From Patiria pectinifera (Eukaryota > Echinodermata > Asteroidea > Valvatida > Asterinidae): a DNA stretch of 64,000 nucleotides. Shown here piece by piece: positions 1 through 12,300 of this stretch. The stretch covers positions 2,953,717 through 3,017,716 of the forward strand of contig CM057150.1 of assembly GCA_029964075.1 (NCBI GenBank), written 5' to 3'. Position numbers and translations under genes: made by a program. The notes below the pieces were generated by a model, which was given only the letters and a program-made list of their open reading frames with translations, had not been told where the DNA came from and did no database searches. Each line of letters starts with the position of its first letter. The stretch's first letter is position 1.

Positions 1-50
1 CATTAAAAGCTACCAGTGACTTTTCCCATTGTGGACTTGAGGCTACTCAC

Positions 51-338
51 GGTTTGTGCGCACGGTCAGAGTCGCATAAGGACTGGAGCCATGTTTGTTT
101 CTGGCATACACTGCTACTTGGTAGAGAGCGTCCGGTTGGAGGCCAAAGTTTAATGCCCAAAGATCATAAGGCCCGTTTGAGATCCAGGCAAACGGATCGA
201 ACTCATCAGGAATCTTGCGAATGTTGGAAAAATAATTCTCTAACTTCTCGCCTCCGTCGTATCCCGACTCCCATTTGACCGAGATGTGTGAGTCTGTTAC
301 GACCCACACCTGAAGTTCCTTTGGAGGCTCAGGATTTC
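51..338 (-). CDS. Gene 1 exon 8: FN3 domain of module 2
   Basis: 288-nt phase 1-1 exon; the last gene 1 exon in the window. PEPPKELQVWVVT start, [32 protein letters not shown]. The variable 9-residue segment is YDLWALNFG (142-168). Donor GTGAGT at 50-45. Confidence 0.88.
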
Positions 339-3300
339 CTAGATTTACACATAAAAAAAAGAATACAAAATGAGTCTTACCTTCGGTAAAATATTATACG
401 AACATGTTCTTGTCATGCAATTTCGTCTTTTCTTAATTCTAACACCTCAAAAAATTAAAAGGGCCATTCGATAAAATTGTTTAATGCAATTCGTGTGTCC
501 CAATTTCGTTTTGCCATGTTATGGGTATTTTGGTGCCTTTTTGATTTTTATGCTAATGCAAATGTCAATATTCACAAACAAATGTGTGATGTCATTTCAG
601 GCAGAAACCTCTGTTACAGCTATTTCAGTAATAAAAAGTGCCGGAATTTTGGATATTTGGATTTTGGAAATGTTCTTTCTGTCGGTGATTCGTCGTATTG
701 TCTGTCTGTACACGGCAGCAGTAAGACAAGGAGCAAGCATTTCTCAGAAATATTTTCAATGAGAAATTTGTGGGTTTCACACTTTGAACAGAAAAACACC
801 TTAACTGAACGGTGTTTTCCTAAAATGACATTACAGCACCTGCATGGTTTTTTTTAACGTTGAAAGAATAAAAAAGGGTTTTCAATAAATTAATCAAAAG
901 GGGTGTCAAATAATTTTTATAAGAGGTGTAGAAAATTCCTAAGTAAACTTCATCTCGTCGACCCTCGAAAGAAAAAGTTAGAAACCTAACCTAATAAAGT
1001 TTCAGCTCAGTGGATATTGTACTTTTCAAGAAAACAACGGGTAACCATGAGCAACCTTTTGACCACGAAACGCAAATTTCGTCATCATGTGCTTTATTTC
1101 CCGAAATCAGTCCAATTAATCGTTTGTACACTATTCCTTTTATTCCAAGAAAATTTTTGAAAAAGAAAATTTTTGATAATAATTCTATTGGTCACTTTTT
1201 GAGTAAATTCCAGTCGTCCTATACCTTAAAAAAATACTAGACAAAACTAGCAGTTCAATAAACGAGTCAGTAACAAATACAATGTACAATATTTTAGCCG
1301 ATTGAACCGCGGGTTCCTACACACAAGGATGAACGACTGTTCTGAGCTCTAGTACAAAATGCACTGAACGGACTTACCTTAATTGGTTGGACGCGTGATA
1401 ACGGGTTGGCGTGTTAATCGCGAATGTTCGAGATGTGCCATTTTGTCATTTTGTGCCATTGATAGTGTTGACAAGGTTTTCTGGTATCGGAAAATGACCC
1501 AGAGAATGTTTTTTTTTATCTGAACAGTGTCACATTGGCCCTTAAAAATAGCGAGTCAAGTAGGACCTAGAGACCGGGTAACATCTGACACTGGCCTTTT
1601 GAGATTGCACAGGAGAGGGATTATAGCAAATTGTTCGGGTAGTTTGAAATCTGAAATGCAAGAACGGGACTGTTTGTTGTTGTTTTTTGGCACTAGAGGC
1701 ACTTTTAGTGAGATATGAAAAAAATTTAACCAACACGGATTTCAAAATGTTATCCAAAACGGCGAATGTTACCTTTAAGGATCAGGAATACGTATTGAAA
1801 TGTGAGAACTTTACTTTTAAACAAGCTCCCTCCACGTGCAAAATGACCAGTTCGAGCAGTGTGTATGATAAATCTTCTTTCCAAAATGTCCTCGGAAAAC
1901 AAGAATAAGTCTAGCCGAACACGATTCAGATATGTACCTGTTTCTTTCAGCTGTATTTCATGCTCGTCAAATGTACCGATGCTGCTGGCAGCCCTACACC
2001 TGTACATGCCATAATCCGTGCTGGTATCCACCGCAGCGAAGACCACTTGACTAATGACACGATATCCAACCGCCCCATCTCCGGATATGGTATCTTCCAG
2101 GGAAATCCGGTCAGGTATTGTGTCGTTGGTTATGATGGTGTCGGCTGGACCATACCAAGTGATATTGGGGAGGGGATTGCCTTGGATGATGCATTCTAAG
2201 GTTGCTGTGTAGTTGTCGTTCGCACCAATCCACGTTCTATCCTTATTGCTGATATCAGGGCCATCTGTGACAAACATAAGGTGGAAAATAAGACAATATT
2301 GTCCACGATTGGGTAAAAGTACTCAGTTGGAATCGTTTACAAAACTAATAGGGTTCTTCTCAAAGTATAAACGGAGCACGTTATCAGACTTCCAAAATAG
2401 AGGGATCTCATACTCATCCGTATGTGAGTACTAAACACTGTACAAGGTGAGTCAAAAAGAAAGTTACCCAAATTATTGATTTTCTTTTTGTTAAAAAGCA
2501 ATCGCATTCGATCGCTGATCTAAAAAGAGCATCTTCTCCACTCATCTAAATAAAAAAAAATACTGAAATTGATCCATGCTAAAGGAGTTATGAACGTTTT
2601 ACAAAAATAACCAATTTGTATAGCTGTCCACGGCATGCCATTATAAGCTATTGAGCTGGGTGAGTATTACAGATTAAACGACCACGTTTCATTGTACTCA
2701 ATTCGGTTCGTAGAACGGTCAATGATCAGTGGTAAATGCCGAGTTGTGTTATCTTTTTTTTTATTGAAATAGACATAACTTGAGAATAGAGTATGCAAAT
2801 TACGTGAAATTTTCACATTGAAAAGCCAATAAGATGTACTTTATCACTATTTTCGTGGGGTGAAATGGAGCTCGTCAAATATTTTAACAATATTTTTCAA
2901 ATTGGGTAACCACTGGCACCTTGCAAATGGTCTCGTATCCCTAAAAGGACAAGTTGTTATGCTTGCGATTTCAATAAATATAGACAAAACTAAACATCTA
3001 TAGGTCTAGAATAGCGGTATCAAATCAACTTCCCACAATTTTAGGTGGATAGTTGTGGATGGGGTGAAGAGATGGTTGTATACTCACAGAAGACTACATT
3101 AACAGTCCAATCGGACAATTTATTCGGGTTCCAACCGTCTGACAATATACTATTCCCAGCACATCGGTACCAGCCAGACTGGTTCCGGAACACGCCCTTC
3201 AAGGTCAAGTCGGTGTTGTCCGTAGTGTACGTCGGCTCGGTGATAGTGGTCGATATTTCCCGATCCAGACTGTGCCGCCACTCAATCCATCCCGAAAGGC

Positions 3301-6300
3301 CGCTGTCGAAGGCACAGGTGAGAGTGACGTCATCCCCCTCCAGAACAGTTCCCGATGGGGTCTTGGTCACAAAAAGCTCCCAAACTGCCAAAGTTAGATA
3401 AAAACATCAAAATCGCAATCAAGTCTCACAGGAATCTTTATCGAAAAATCCTTTAATCTCATCTTAGTTTTCAATAGTTTTTTTGTCGCATCTTACAGGA
3501 TACTGTAGAGGTTATGTATAGAGGAGGGCAATGCCTTTGTTTCGCCTTGATATGCATGTGTCTTTTGTACTTCCTCGAATATCGAATAACAAAGGATGTC
3601 CTCTACCAATAAGGTCTGTAGAGGTGGTCCTAGTGACTATACTTACCAAGGACCCAAGGAGTCAGAACTCTTGGGCGATTTACATTTTGACCATTAATAT
3701 ACCAATTCCTCGGGAATGTCTATAGCTACAGCACTGTGACCGCAAGCCTCGACCATTCAAAGCGTGAATGCCAGCGGCACGATGATCATCGCCGCCTTTT
3801 TAGTTGGTAACCAACAACCTCCCTATTAGCTGCATAATAAGTCATGTCACGTCGCTGCTCTTTTTAGAAAAATATATTTTACGACAAGATATGTTTTTAC
3901 AACTGCGCAGTTGTTAGATGTAAGTTATGAACTCAAGTTAGCAATGTGCAGTTGTTGGTGCTTAAACGCGTCATCTGTCCCTGTAATTTGGAGATAAATT
4001 GGATTTCTTTCAGATAAGTTTTCATGTATTTTCTGGCATTTTAATTGGCAATATGTCATTGATGAAATGTGTTTTTTTTTGAAAATTTCACAAGTTTTCA
4101 CACTAAAGGTACAGAGCATGTTGTTCTTCATGAAATGATTGTTTCAGTGATGTTGACCACATTGTTAGCCAGTATTAGCCAACTCCGAACAAACACTTCA
4201 AAATCATTCATTTTTAGCGATGTGTGACAACTGCGCATGCGTATTTACCATGGTACTGTCTACAAAGCCATGCAAACTCCTTTTTTGGCATTAGTGAGCG
4301 CGGATCTCTATTGTGTCGAGATTAGCGTAGTGAGCAACTGAGCAAGCTGGCGCCAGGTGCTTTCTATTGTAGCTTTCGAGCGCGGCGATGATCATTTTAC
4401 TTTTGAAGTCTTGGAGTACGAACTCCTTGGGTCCTTGCTCTATGCTTACCATAAGCAACGTAAGAATGCCGACCGCACAGTTTGTCGCGGCAGAGGTAAC
4501 ATCGCATGTTGTCAAAATACGGGCCGTCGGCGAAGTATTCGAACTCGCCGGCACTCTGAATGCAGTCCAGATCTGGCCTCAGACTAACATCAAACACGTT
4601 TTCCAGGTCCCGTCCCGCTAGTCGTAGGCAGGCTCTGTTGTCTTCGTCAGCTATGGGTATGCCGGTGACGATAATTCTCCCTTTTGACTTGGTGTATGAC
4701 ACTGTTATACCTGAGGGCGATCCAAGGCAGAAGATTGTAATTGTAATGGCCATTCTATAAAGTTTGGCGTCCTTTTTTTCTCCCGTCATTGTAACATGAG
4801 AAACCTATGCTTTTATAATTCTGACGCACTCCCTGGGCAGATGACCTTAAAGAGTGATAAAATATTTCAACCTACCTAGCAAACATTTTTTTTTTTATTA
4901 ACAACTTTAGTTTATTTTAATCATTAGTAGGTGTTAATTTAAAAAAATTCTATACCTAATTTACAGAGAGATAATTATGACAAATAGGCATGTACACGAA
5001 AAGCAAAGTAAAAAACTAGAGGTTGTAGGAACAACCACACGGTGTTAGGCCATGGATTGCCGCAAACTTTGCCACACACATCAACTCAAAATATGCACGT
5101 TTAAATCCTCGTTTGACTTTTCAACATGCCGCCATAAGGCGCTCTAACATTTGATGACGTGACCTGTAAAATTGTTTGTACAGTTCTGCCTAGGCAGACA
5201 CTCGAATCGTTGAAAGCAAGTTCGCATCTTCTGCCAATTTCAATTAATAAGGCACTTCCGGTTTTAACCGAAAGGAAGGGTCACGTGATTTTGCACTTGA
5301 AACCAAAAATGAAGACCCTGCAATATTGTATCGATTTCCATAAAACAAAATCAAATCTGTAGCAGTTCATTTTATGTTGATTTTCAAAAATGAAATATGG
5401 AAATATTTGTTTGCTTGTACTGTGACACTTGATGACATCATTGTGACGTCATCGCCAGAAACCTCCAGAGCTATATTAACTCTATTATATATAGCCACAT
5501 CTTGATTATATCTCTCACGGTTGATTTCGTAGCAATTGTTTAAGATTGAAAGGTCTTTTCTTTATAACTTCCAGTCTGACGTATGACGTCATCCATTTTT
5601 TGTTTCGCGCACAGGTCTTTTCTGCATTAAGTTCATCATGTATGTTAGGTTTGAAGCGATTTCGTCACAGGCATCAAGTGAAAATGCGTTTTAGACGTTT
5701 TTTTAACCTGCCGCTAGAGGGCGCTCCAACACTTCATGGCATCACCCATTATTTTTTTTGAAGGTCAATCCAGGCAGACAATTAAATCGTTAAAAGCAAG
5801 TTCATATCTTTTTCCACTTTTGAAATATTAGGCACTTCCGGTTTCGACCGTAAGGAAGGATCACGTGATTTTACGCGCACAGGATAAAATGAAGATCATG
5901 TATTACCATGTCGATTCCCGCAAATTTAGGTTCAAGTCTCTCACGGTTGATTTTATATGGAATTTCAAAGATTAAATTTATTAAACTTTCAAGCGACGTC
6001 ATGTGACCCATGATGACGTCATGATGACGTAATTGCACAAAACCACATCTGCAGTGAATTGGGCATTCATGTATTGACAAATGAAGTTTGTATACGTTTC
6101 CATTTTTTCAAACAATTCCGGAGAAGGATTTGCTGGGAATCTGCTGAGTAGAACAAAAATAGTAAACTCTTACAAAATCAATAGGTGCTGGGCTCAAGGC
6201 CCAACACCTAACGATACTTGTGTGTGTGGAAAACCGTGGGGCTATTTTGGCAATGTTTTCGTGACATCTGGGATGTAGATTTACGTGCACATACACATGT

Positions 6301-9300
6301 TTCATGCAGGTGGCAGATCGGATTTGTAGTTTCATCAATATTGAACTGAGTACAAATTCATATTTCTCATTAACTCGTATTTTAAAAATTATATAGGTTA
6401 GGGTAAGGGTTAGGAGGGAGGATGGAGGATGGAGGTTGGAGGATGGAGGATGGAGGATGGTGGATGGAGGATTAAGGATGGAGGATGGAGGATGTAGGAT
6501 GGAGGATGGTGGGTGGAGGATGGAGGATGGAGGATGGAGGATGGAGGATGGTGGATGGAGTATGGAGGATGAAGGATGGAGGATGGAGGATGGAGGATGG
6601 AGGATGGAGGATGGAGGTTGAAGGATGGAGGATGGAGGATGGAGGTTGAAGGATGGAGGATGGAGGATGGAGGATGGTGGATGGTGGATGGAGGATGGAG
6701 TATAGAGGCTGGAGGATGGAGAATGGAGGATGAAGAATGGATGATGGAGGATGCAGGATGGAGGTTGGAGGATTAAGGATAGGAGGATGGAGGATGGAGG
6801 ATGGAGGGTGGGGGATGGAGGATGGTGGATGGAGGATGAAGGATGGAGGATGGAGGATGTAGGATGGAGGATGGAGGAAGGGGGGATGGAGGATGGTGGA
6901 TGGAGGATGGAGGATGGAGGATGGAGGATGGAGGATGGAGGATGGAGGATGGAGGAAGGTGGATGGAGGATGTAGGATGGAGGATGGAGGTAGAAGGATG
7001 GAGGATGGAGGATGGAGGATGGAGGATGGAGGATGGAGGATGGAGGATGGAGGATGGAGGATGGAGGATGGATGATGAAGGATGGAGGATGGTGGATGGA
7101 AGATGGAGGATGGAGGATGGAGGATGGAGCAAGGAGGATGGAGGATGGAGTAAGGAGGATGGAGGATGGAGGATGAAGGATAAAGGATGGAGGAAAGAAG
7201 ATGGAGGATGGAGGATTGAGGATGGAGGATGAAGGATGGAGGATAAAGGATGGAGGTTGGAGGATGCAAGATGGAGGATGGAGGATGGAGGGAGGAGGAT
7301 GGGAGATGGAGGATGGTGGATGGAGGATGGAGGATAAAGGATGGAGGATAGAGGATGTAGGATGTAGCATATGGGATGTCGGATGAAGGATGGTGGATGG
7401 CGGATGTAGGATGAAAGATGGAGGATGGAGGATGGTGGATGGAGAATGTAGGATAAAGGATGGAGGATTGAGGATGGGGGATGGAGGATGGAGGATGGAG
7501 GATGGAGGATGGAGGATGGAGGATGGAGGATGGAGAATTGAGGATGGAGGATGGAGGATGGAGGATGAAGGATGGAGGATGGAGGATAGAGTAAGGAGGA
7601 TGGAGGATGGAGGATGAAGGATAAAGGATGGAGGAAGGAGGATGGAGGGTGGAGGATGGAGGTTGAAGGATTGAGGATGGATGATGAAGGATGGAGGATA
7701 AAGGATGGAGGTTGGAGGGTGGAGGATGGAGGATGGAGGGTGGAGGGAGGAGGATGGGAGATGGACGATGGTGGATGGAGGATGGAGGTTGGAAGATGGT
7801 GGATGAAGGATGGAGGATGAAGGATGGAGGATGGAGGATGGAGGATGAAGGATGGAGGATGGAGGATGGAGGCTGGAGAATTGAGGATGGAGGATGGAGG
7901 ATGGAGGATGAAGGATGGAGGATGGAGGATAGAGGATGGAGGAAGGAGTAAGGAGGATGGAGGATGGGGGGATGGAGGATGGAGGATGGAGGATGGAGGA
8001 TGGAGGATGGAGGATGGAGGATGAAAGATGGAGCATGAAGGATGGAGGAAGGAGGATGGAGGATGGTGGATGGAGGATGGAGGATGGAGGATGGTGGAGG
8101 ATGGAGGAAGGAGGATGGAGGATGGAGGATGGAGGATGGAGGATAGAGGATGGATGATGTAAGATGGAGGATGTAGAATGGCGGATGGAGGATGGTGGAT
8201 GGAGGATGTAGGATGGAGGATGGAGGATGGAGGATGGTGGATGGAGGATGTAGGATGAAGGATGGAGGATGGAGGATGGGGGATGGAGGATTGAGGATGG
8301 AGGATGGAGGATGGAGGATGAAGGATGGAGGAAGGAGGATGGAGGATGGAGTAAGGAGGATGGAGGATGGAGGATGAAGGATAAAGGATGGAGGAAGGAA
8401 GATGGAGGATGGAGGATTGAGGATGGAGGATGAAGGATGGAGGATAAAGGATGGAGGTTGGAGGATGCAAGATGGAGGATGGAGGATGGAGGGAGGAGGA
8501 TGGGAGATGGAGGATGGTGGATGGAGGATGGAGGATGTAGCATATGGGATGGCGGATGAAGGATGGTGGATGGCGGATGTAGGATGAAGAATGGAGGATG
8601 GAGGATGGTGGATGGAGAATGTAGGATAAAGGATGGAGGATGGAGGATGGGGGATGGAGGATGGAGGATGATGGATGGAGGATGGAGGATGGAGGATGGA
8701 GGATGGAGGATGGAGGCTGGAGAATTGAGGATGGAGGAAGGAGGATGGAGGATTGGGGAAAGAGGATGGAGGATGGAGTAAGGAGGATGGAGGATGGAGG
8801 ATGAAGGATAAAGGATGGAGGAAGGAGGATGGAGGTGAAGGATGGAGGATGAAGGATTGAGGATGGAGGATGGAGGATGGAGGATAAAGGATGGAGGTTG
8901 GAGGGTGGAGGATGGAGGATGGAGGGTGGAGGGAGGAGGATGGGAGATGGACGATGGTGGATGGAGGATGGAGGATGGTGGATGAAGGATGGAGGATGAA
9001 GGATGGAGGATGGAGGATGAAGGATGGAGGATGGAGGATGGAGGATGGAGGATGGAGGATGGAGGATAGAAGATGGAGGATGTAGGAAGGAGGATGTAGG
9101 ATGGAGGATGGAGGATGGTGGATGGAGGATGTAGGATGAAGGATGGAGGATGGAGGATGGGGGATGGGGGATGGAGGATGGAGGATGGAGGATGGAGGAT
9201 GGAGGATGGAGGATGGAGGGTCGAAAACAGAGGATGGAGAATCGAAAATGGAGAATGACAGGTGGAGGATGAAGAATGGAGGAGGGAGAGTAAAGGATAG

Positions 9301-12300
9301 AGGATGGACGAGGAGGTCAAGGAAGACAAAGGGTGTTTGGGCAAGTACAGCTAAAAACAAATCAAAACAGGTGAAAGAGATACATTGAAAAATCTTACCT
9401 AAGTCACTCGGTGAAATGGCTAAAATATAACAAAAAAGAAAAGGGCGAAATGTAAAGACTGAAACATTGTCGAATGAAGCCCACAAATTAATATGAATTA
9501 AAACACCATTCCGGTGTCGTAGGTGTGGTTAAGTTATACCAACAATCGTTCTTTCGTCATCGTCTTTCACACTAAACCATATAACTAAAACGACCATTAT
9601 CAGGGGTTGTGTGCTATTCTAACTCATTCCGAACCAAATACTTGGTTTTTAAATCCTGTGATAAAGCAACAGCTTACTAAAATTCTTGAAAATTGACTAT
9701 AGGGCCTAATAGCGTGATTCAATTCATCAAACCGTATACTCATGTCAGGTACAAGCGGTAAGGATCGCACGCATAACGGCAACATTGATATCGATACTTA
9801 CGCGTCGTGCGGGCGTCCAGAGTCGTGTTTGGACTGGGGCCGAGTATGTTCCTGGCATACACTGCTATTTGGTAGAGAGTGTCTGGCTGGAGGTCAGTAT
9901 ACGCCCAATACCGCTCCTGTGGGCCAAGTTGGATCCAGTTTGATGCATTGAAATCTCCCTGAATCTCGCGAATGTTCATGTAATAGGACTCCAATTCCTC
10001 ACCCCCGTCATAGCCTGGCTCCCAGTTGATCACGATGGTATCCTCAGTTAGTGCGCCGTTGTTAGATATTTTGAGGTCCTTTGGCGCCTCAGGCGGTCCT
10101 GTTAAACAAATTTTAAATTTTAAATAAAAAGGAAGGATCCGGTGAGGAACAAAGACGTCGTTTTCGACTGAAAATCTTTACAAAAAGATGAGTAATGGCC
10201 ACTTGTTTAAATGAATAATATTGTCCACATCTTTTCTAAAGAGTCATGAATTAATTGTTGAAAGGAAAAGATAAGGGGAAGAGAGCGCCCCCTATTATGA
10301 AATGGTGTTTAGCCTTCCTCCATCTGGGTGTTTGAAATTGACACGTACACAAAAGCAAAATCTTTGACAAAGTACTAAACAGTTTCCTCAATGTTTGAAT
10401 CAAAACTCTTTTTTTTATCCAACCGGTTTTGTTTTCTTGAAAAAGGGTTTGTGCGATTGTTATTTGATAGCTTTTCGTGCAGTTTCGCTTTGCTTTGTGA
10501 ACCGCATAGGACACTCATTGCCCCTATTTATTAAATCATCTATCTTCAAGACTTCAATAGCAAATGCCGACAACAGAACATTGTAACTGAATGTACCTGT
10601 TTCTTTCAACTCGATTTCATGGTCGACAAATGTACCGATGCCGTTGGCAGCCCTACACCTGTACATCCCATAATCAGTGCTGGAATTCACTGGATTGATT
10701 GTCAGCTTACTGTGGAATCTATACCCGAAAGAAGAATCGTAATAAAGATCTTCTTCAAGTGAGACTCGGTCGGGGTCCGTGTCTTCGTTTATATTGGCGC
10801 CGTTTGGACCGTACCAAGTGACTGCAGGGCGGGGATCGCTTCGGACAATGCATTCTAAGGTCGTCGTGTAGTTGTCGTTTGCACCAATCCACGTCCTATC
10901 TTTGTTCATAAAGACGGGGCGATCTGGCAAGGTATAAAGAAAGAAATTTGAGATAAAACATCATTCCCAGTTCTCACTTACTTAAAAAAAAAATTTCAAT
11001 TAAGGCCCTATGGATTAATTCCGATTTGCGTGCGCCCCCGGGCGCACGCGTGCGCATGCAGGCAAGCTCGAACAAAGGAGATTTTGAACCCACTGGCCCG
11101 CATCGGCACGCATCTGCCCGCATTGGCACGGACTTGCTCGCAGTGGCACGCAAACGGGCTCAGTGCCAGACGGTACAACATTACAAACAAACCGCAGAAA
11201 TGCACAATAGACATCGTCTTGGACTTTAGCCATTGTGTCCCTTAATCCGCTCATTAGTTGGTTGTAAACACTTGGCAGGGCCAAGCATGACTCATCTACT
11301 CTGGTGGTACCAATACTTTAATACACGCATTCCAAAATGACAGGAAATGTTAACGAAATGTTAATGATAAAAGTGCCCAGGAAAGGACAGAAAATGCCCA
11401 AACATTACCGCGTGAGCCGGTACTTTCATTTAAAACACCGTTTAAAATTAAAATCTACTTGAAAAAATCGAACTGTCTTTATCATAGCTATCAATAATAA
11501 TGGTACGGACTGGTACACTCGTACCCAGAAAGTGCAGACCTTTATTGAAACAGTGGTATGAAAAGAAATTATTAAAAGCTTGCCGCACCTTGCCGCAAAG
11601 ACTTTTTAAAGGTCGAGGTACAGAAGCGAAATGAGAGAATTTTGTACAACGGCGTGCAAGACTTTGTCTTGCACGCGGTGGTGGTATTTATAACATGGAT
11701 AATGCGTGGACACATTATTGGGTGTGCTGCGTTGTGCAGGGCGGGATCGGAACTATACTTTTGGTAGATCGAGTGGCGGGGTATTCTGCAATTGTGCCCA
11801 AAAATAGAAATCAGGGCTGCGTGGAAATCGTGATAGGTGATAAAGGTGATAGAAACCGGATTAACTAAATGGCCGGAAAGATTCCTATATCTGGCCATCA
11901 CTTGACTCTCAATGGGCGCGGCCCCAATTACGAGGCCTATAACTTTATCAACATATCATGACGATACGTACGTGAAGGCCTATGATTGATGTACAGCAGT
12001 GCCTATCATGACTTGTTCGTTTGATTTGCTTGATACCTTTTGATCGGAGAACTATAAAGTTGAATGATGAAAATGAACTTGATCATGTGTATTCTTTCTC
12101 TTTCAATAATTGGTGTTTAACTTGAATAATAATGTGGAACTTTGTTAAAAATGCGTATTAATATAAATTAAGAATAATGACATAAATAAAGCAGTATTTC
12201 AACTGACCTTCATATTTACAGTAAGCATGTTCGGTGTCTTTCAATTAAAACCGAAGCTCTCAACGAAAAAAAAAAGAGAGAAATATAATGTATCCGGAGC

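Noticed and set aside
6417-9312. CRISPR-like array
   Set aside because: No spacers: contiguous 7-bp units in an animal intron.
11015-11284. Small coding genes in the GC-rich ends of the 1.7-kb element
   Set aside because: Overlapping frames on both strands follow the GCACGCA word repeats; no domain and no conservation.
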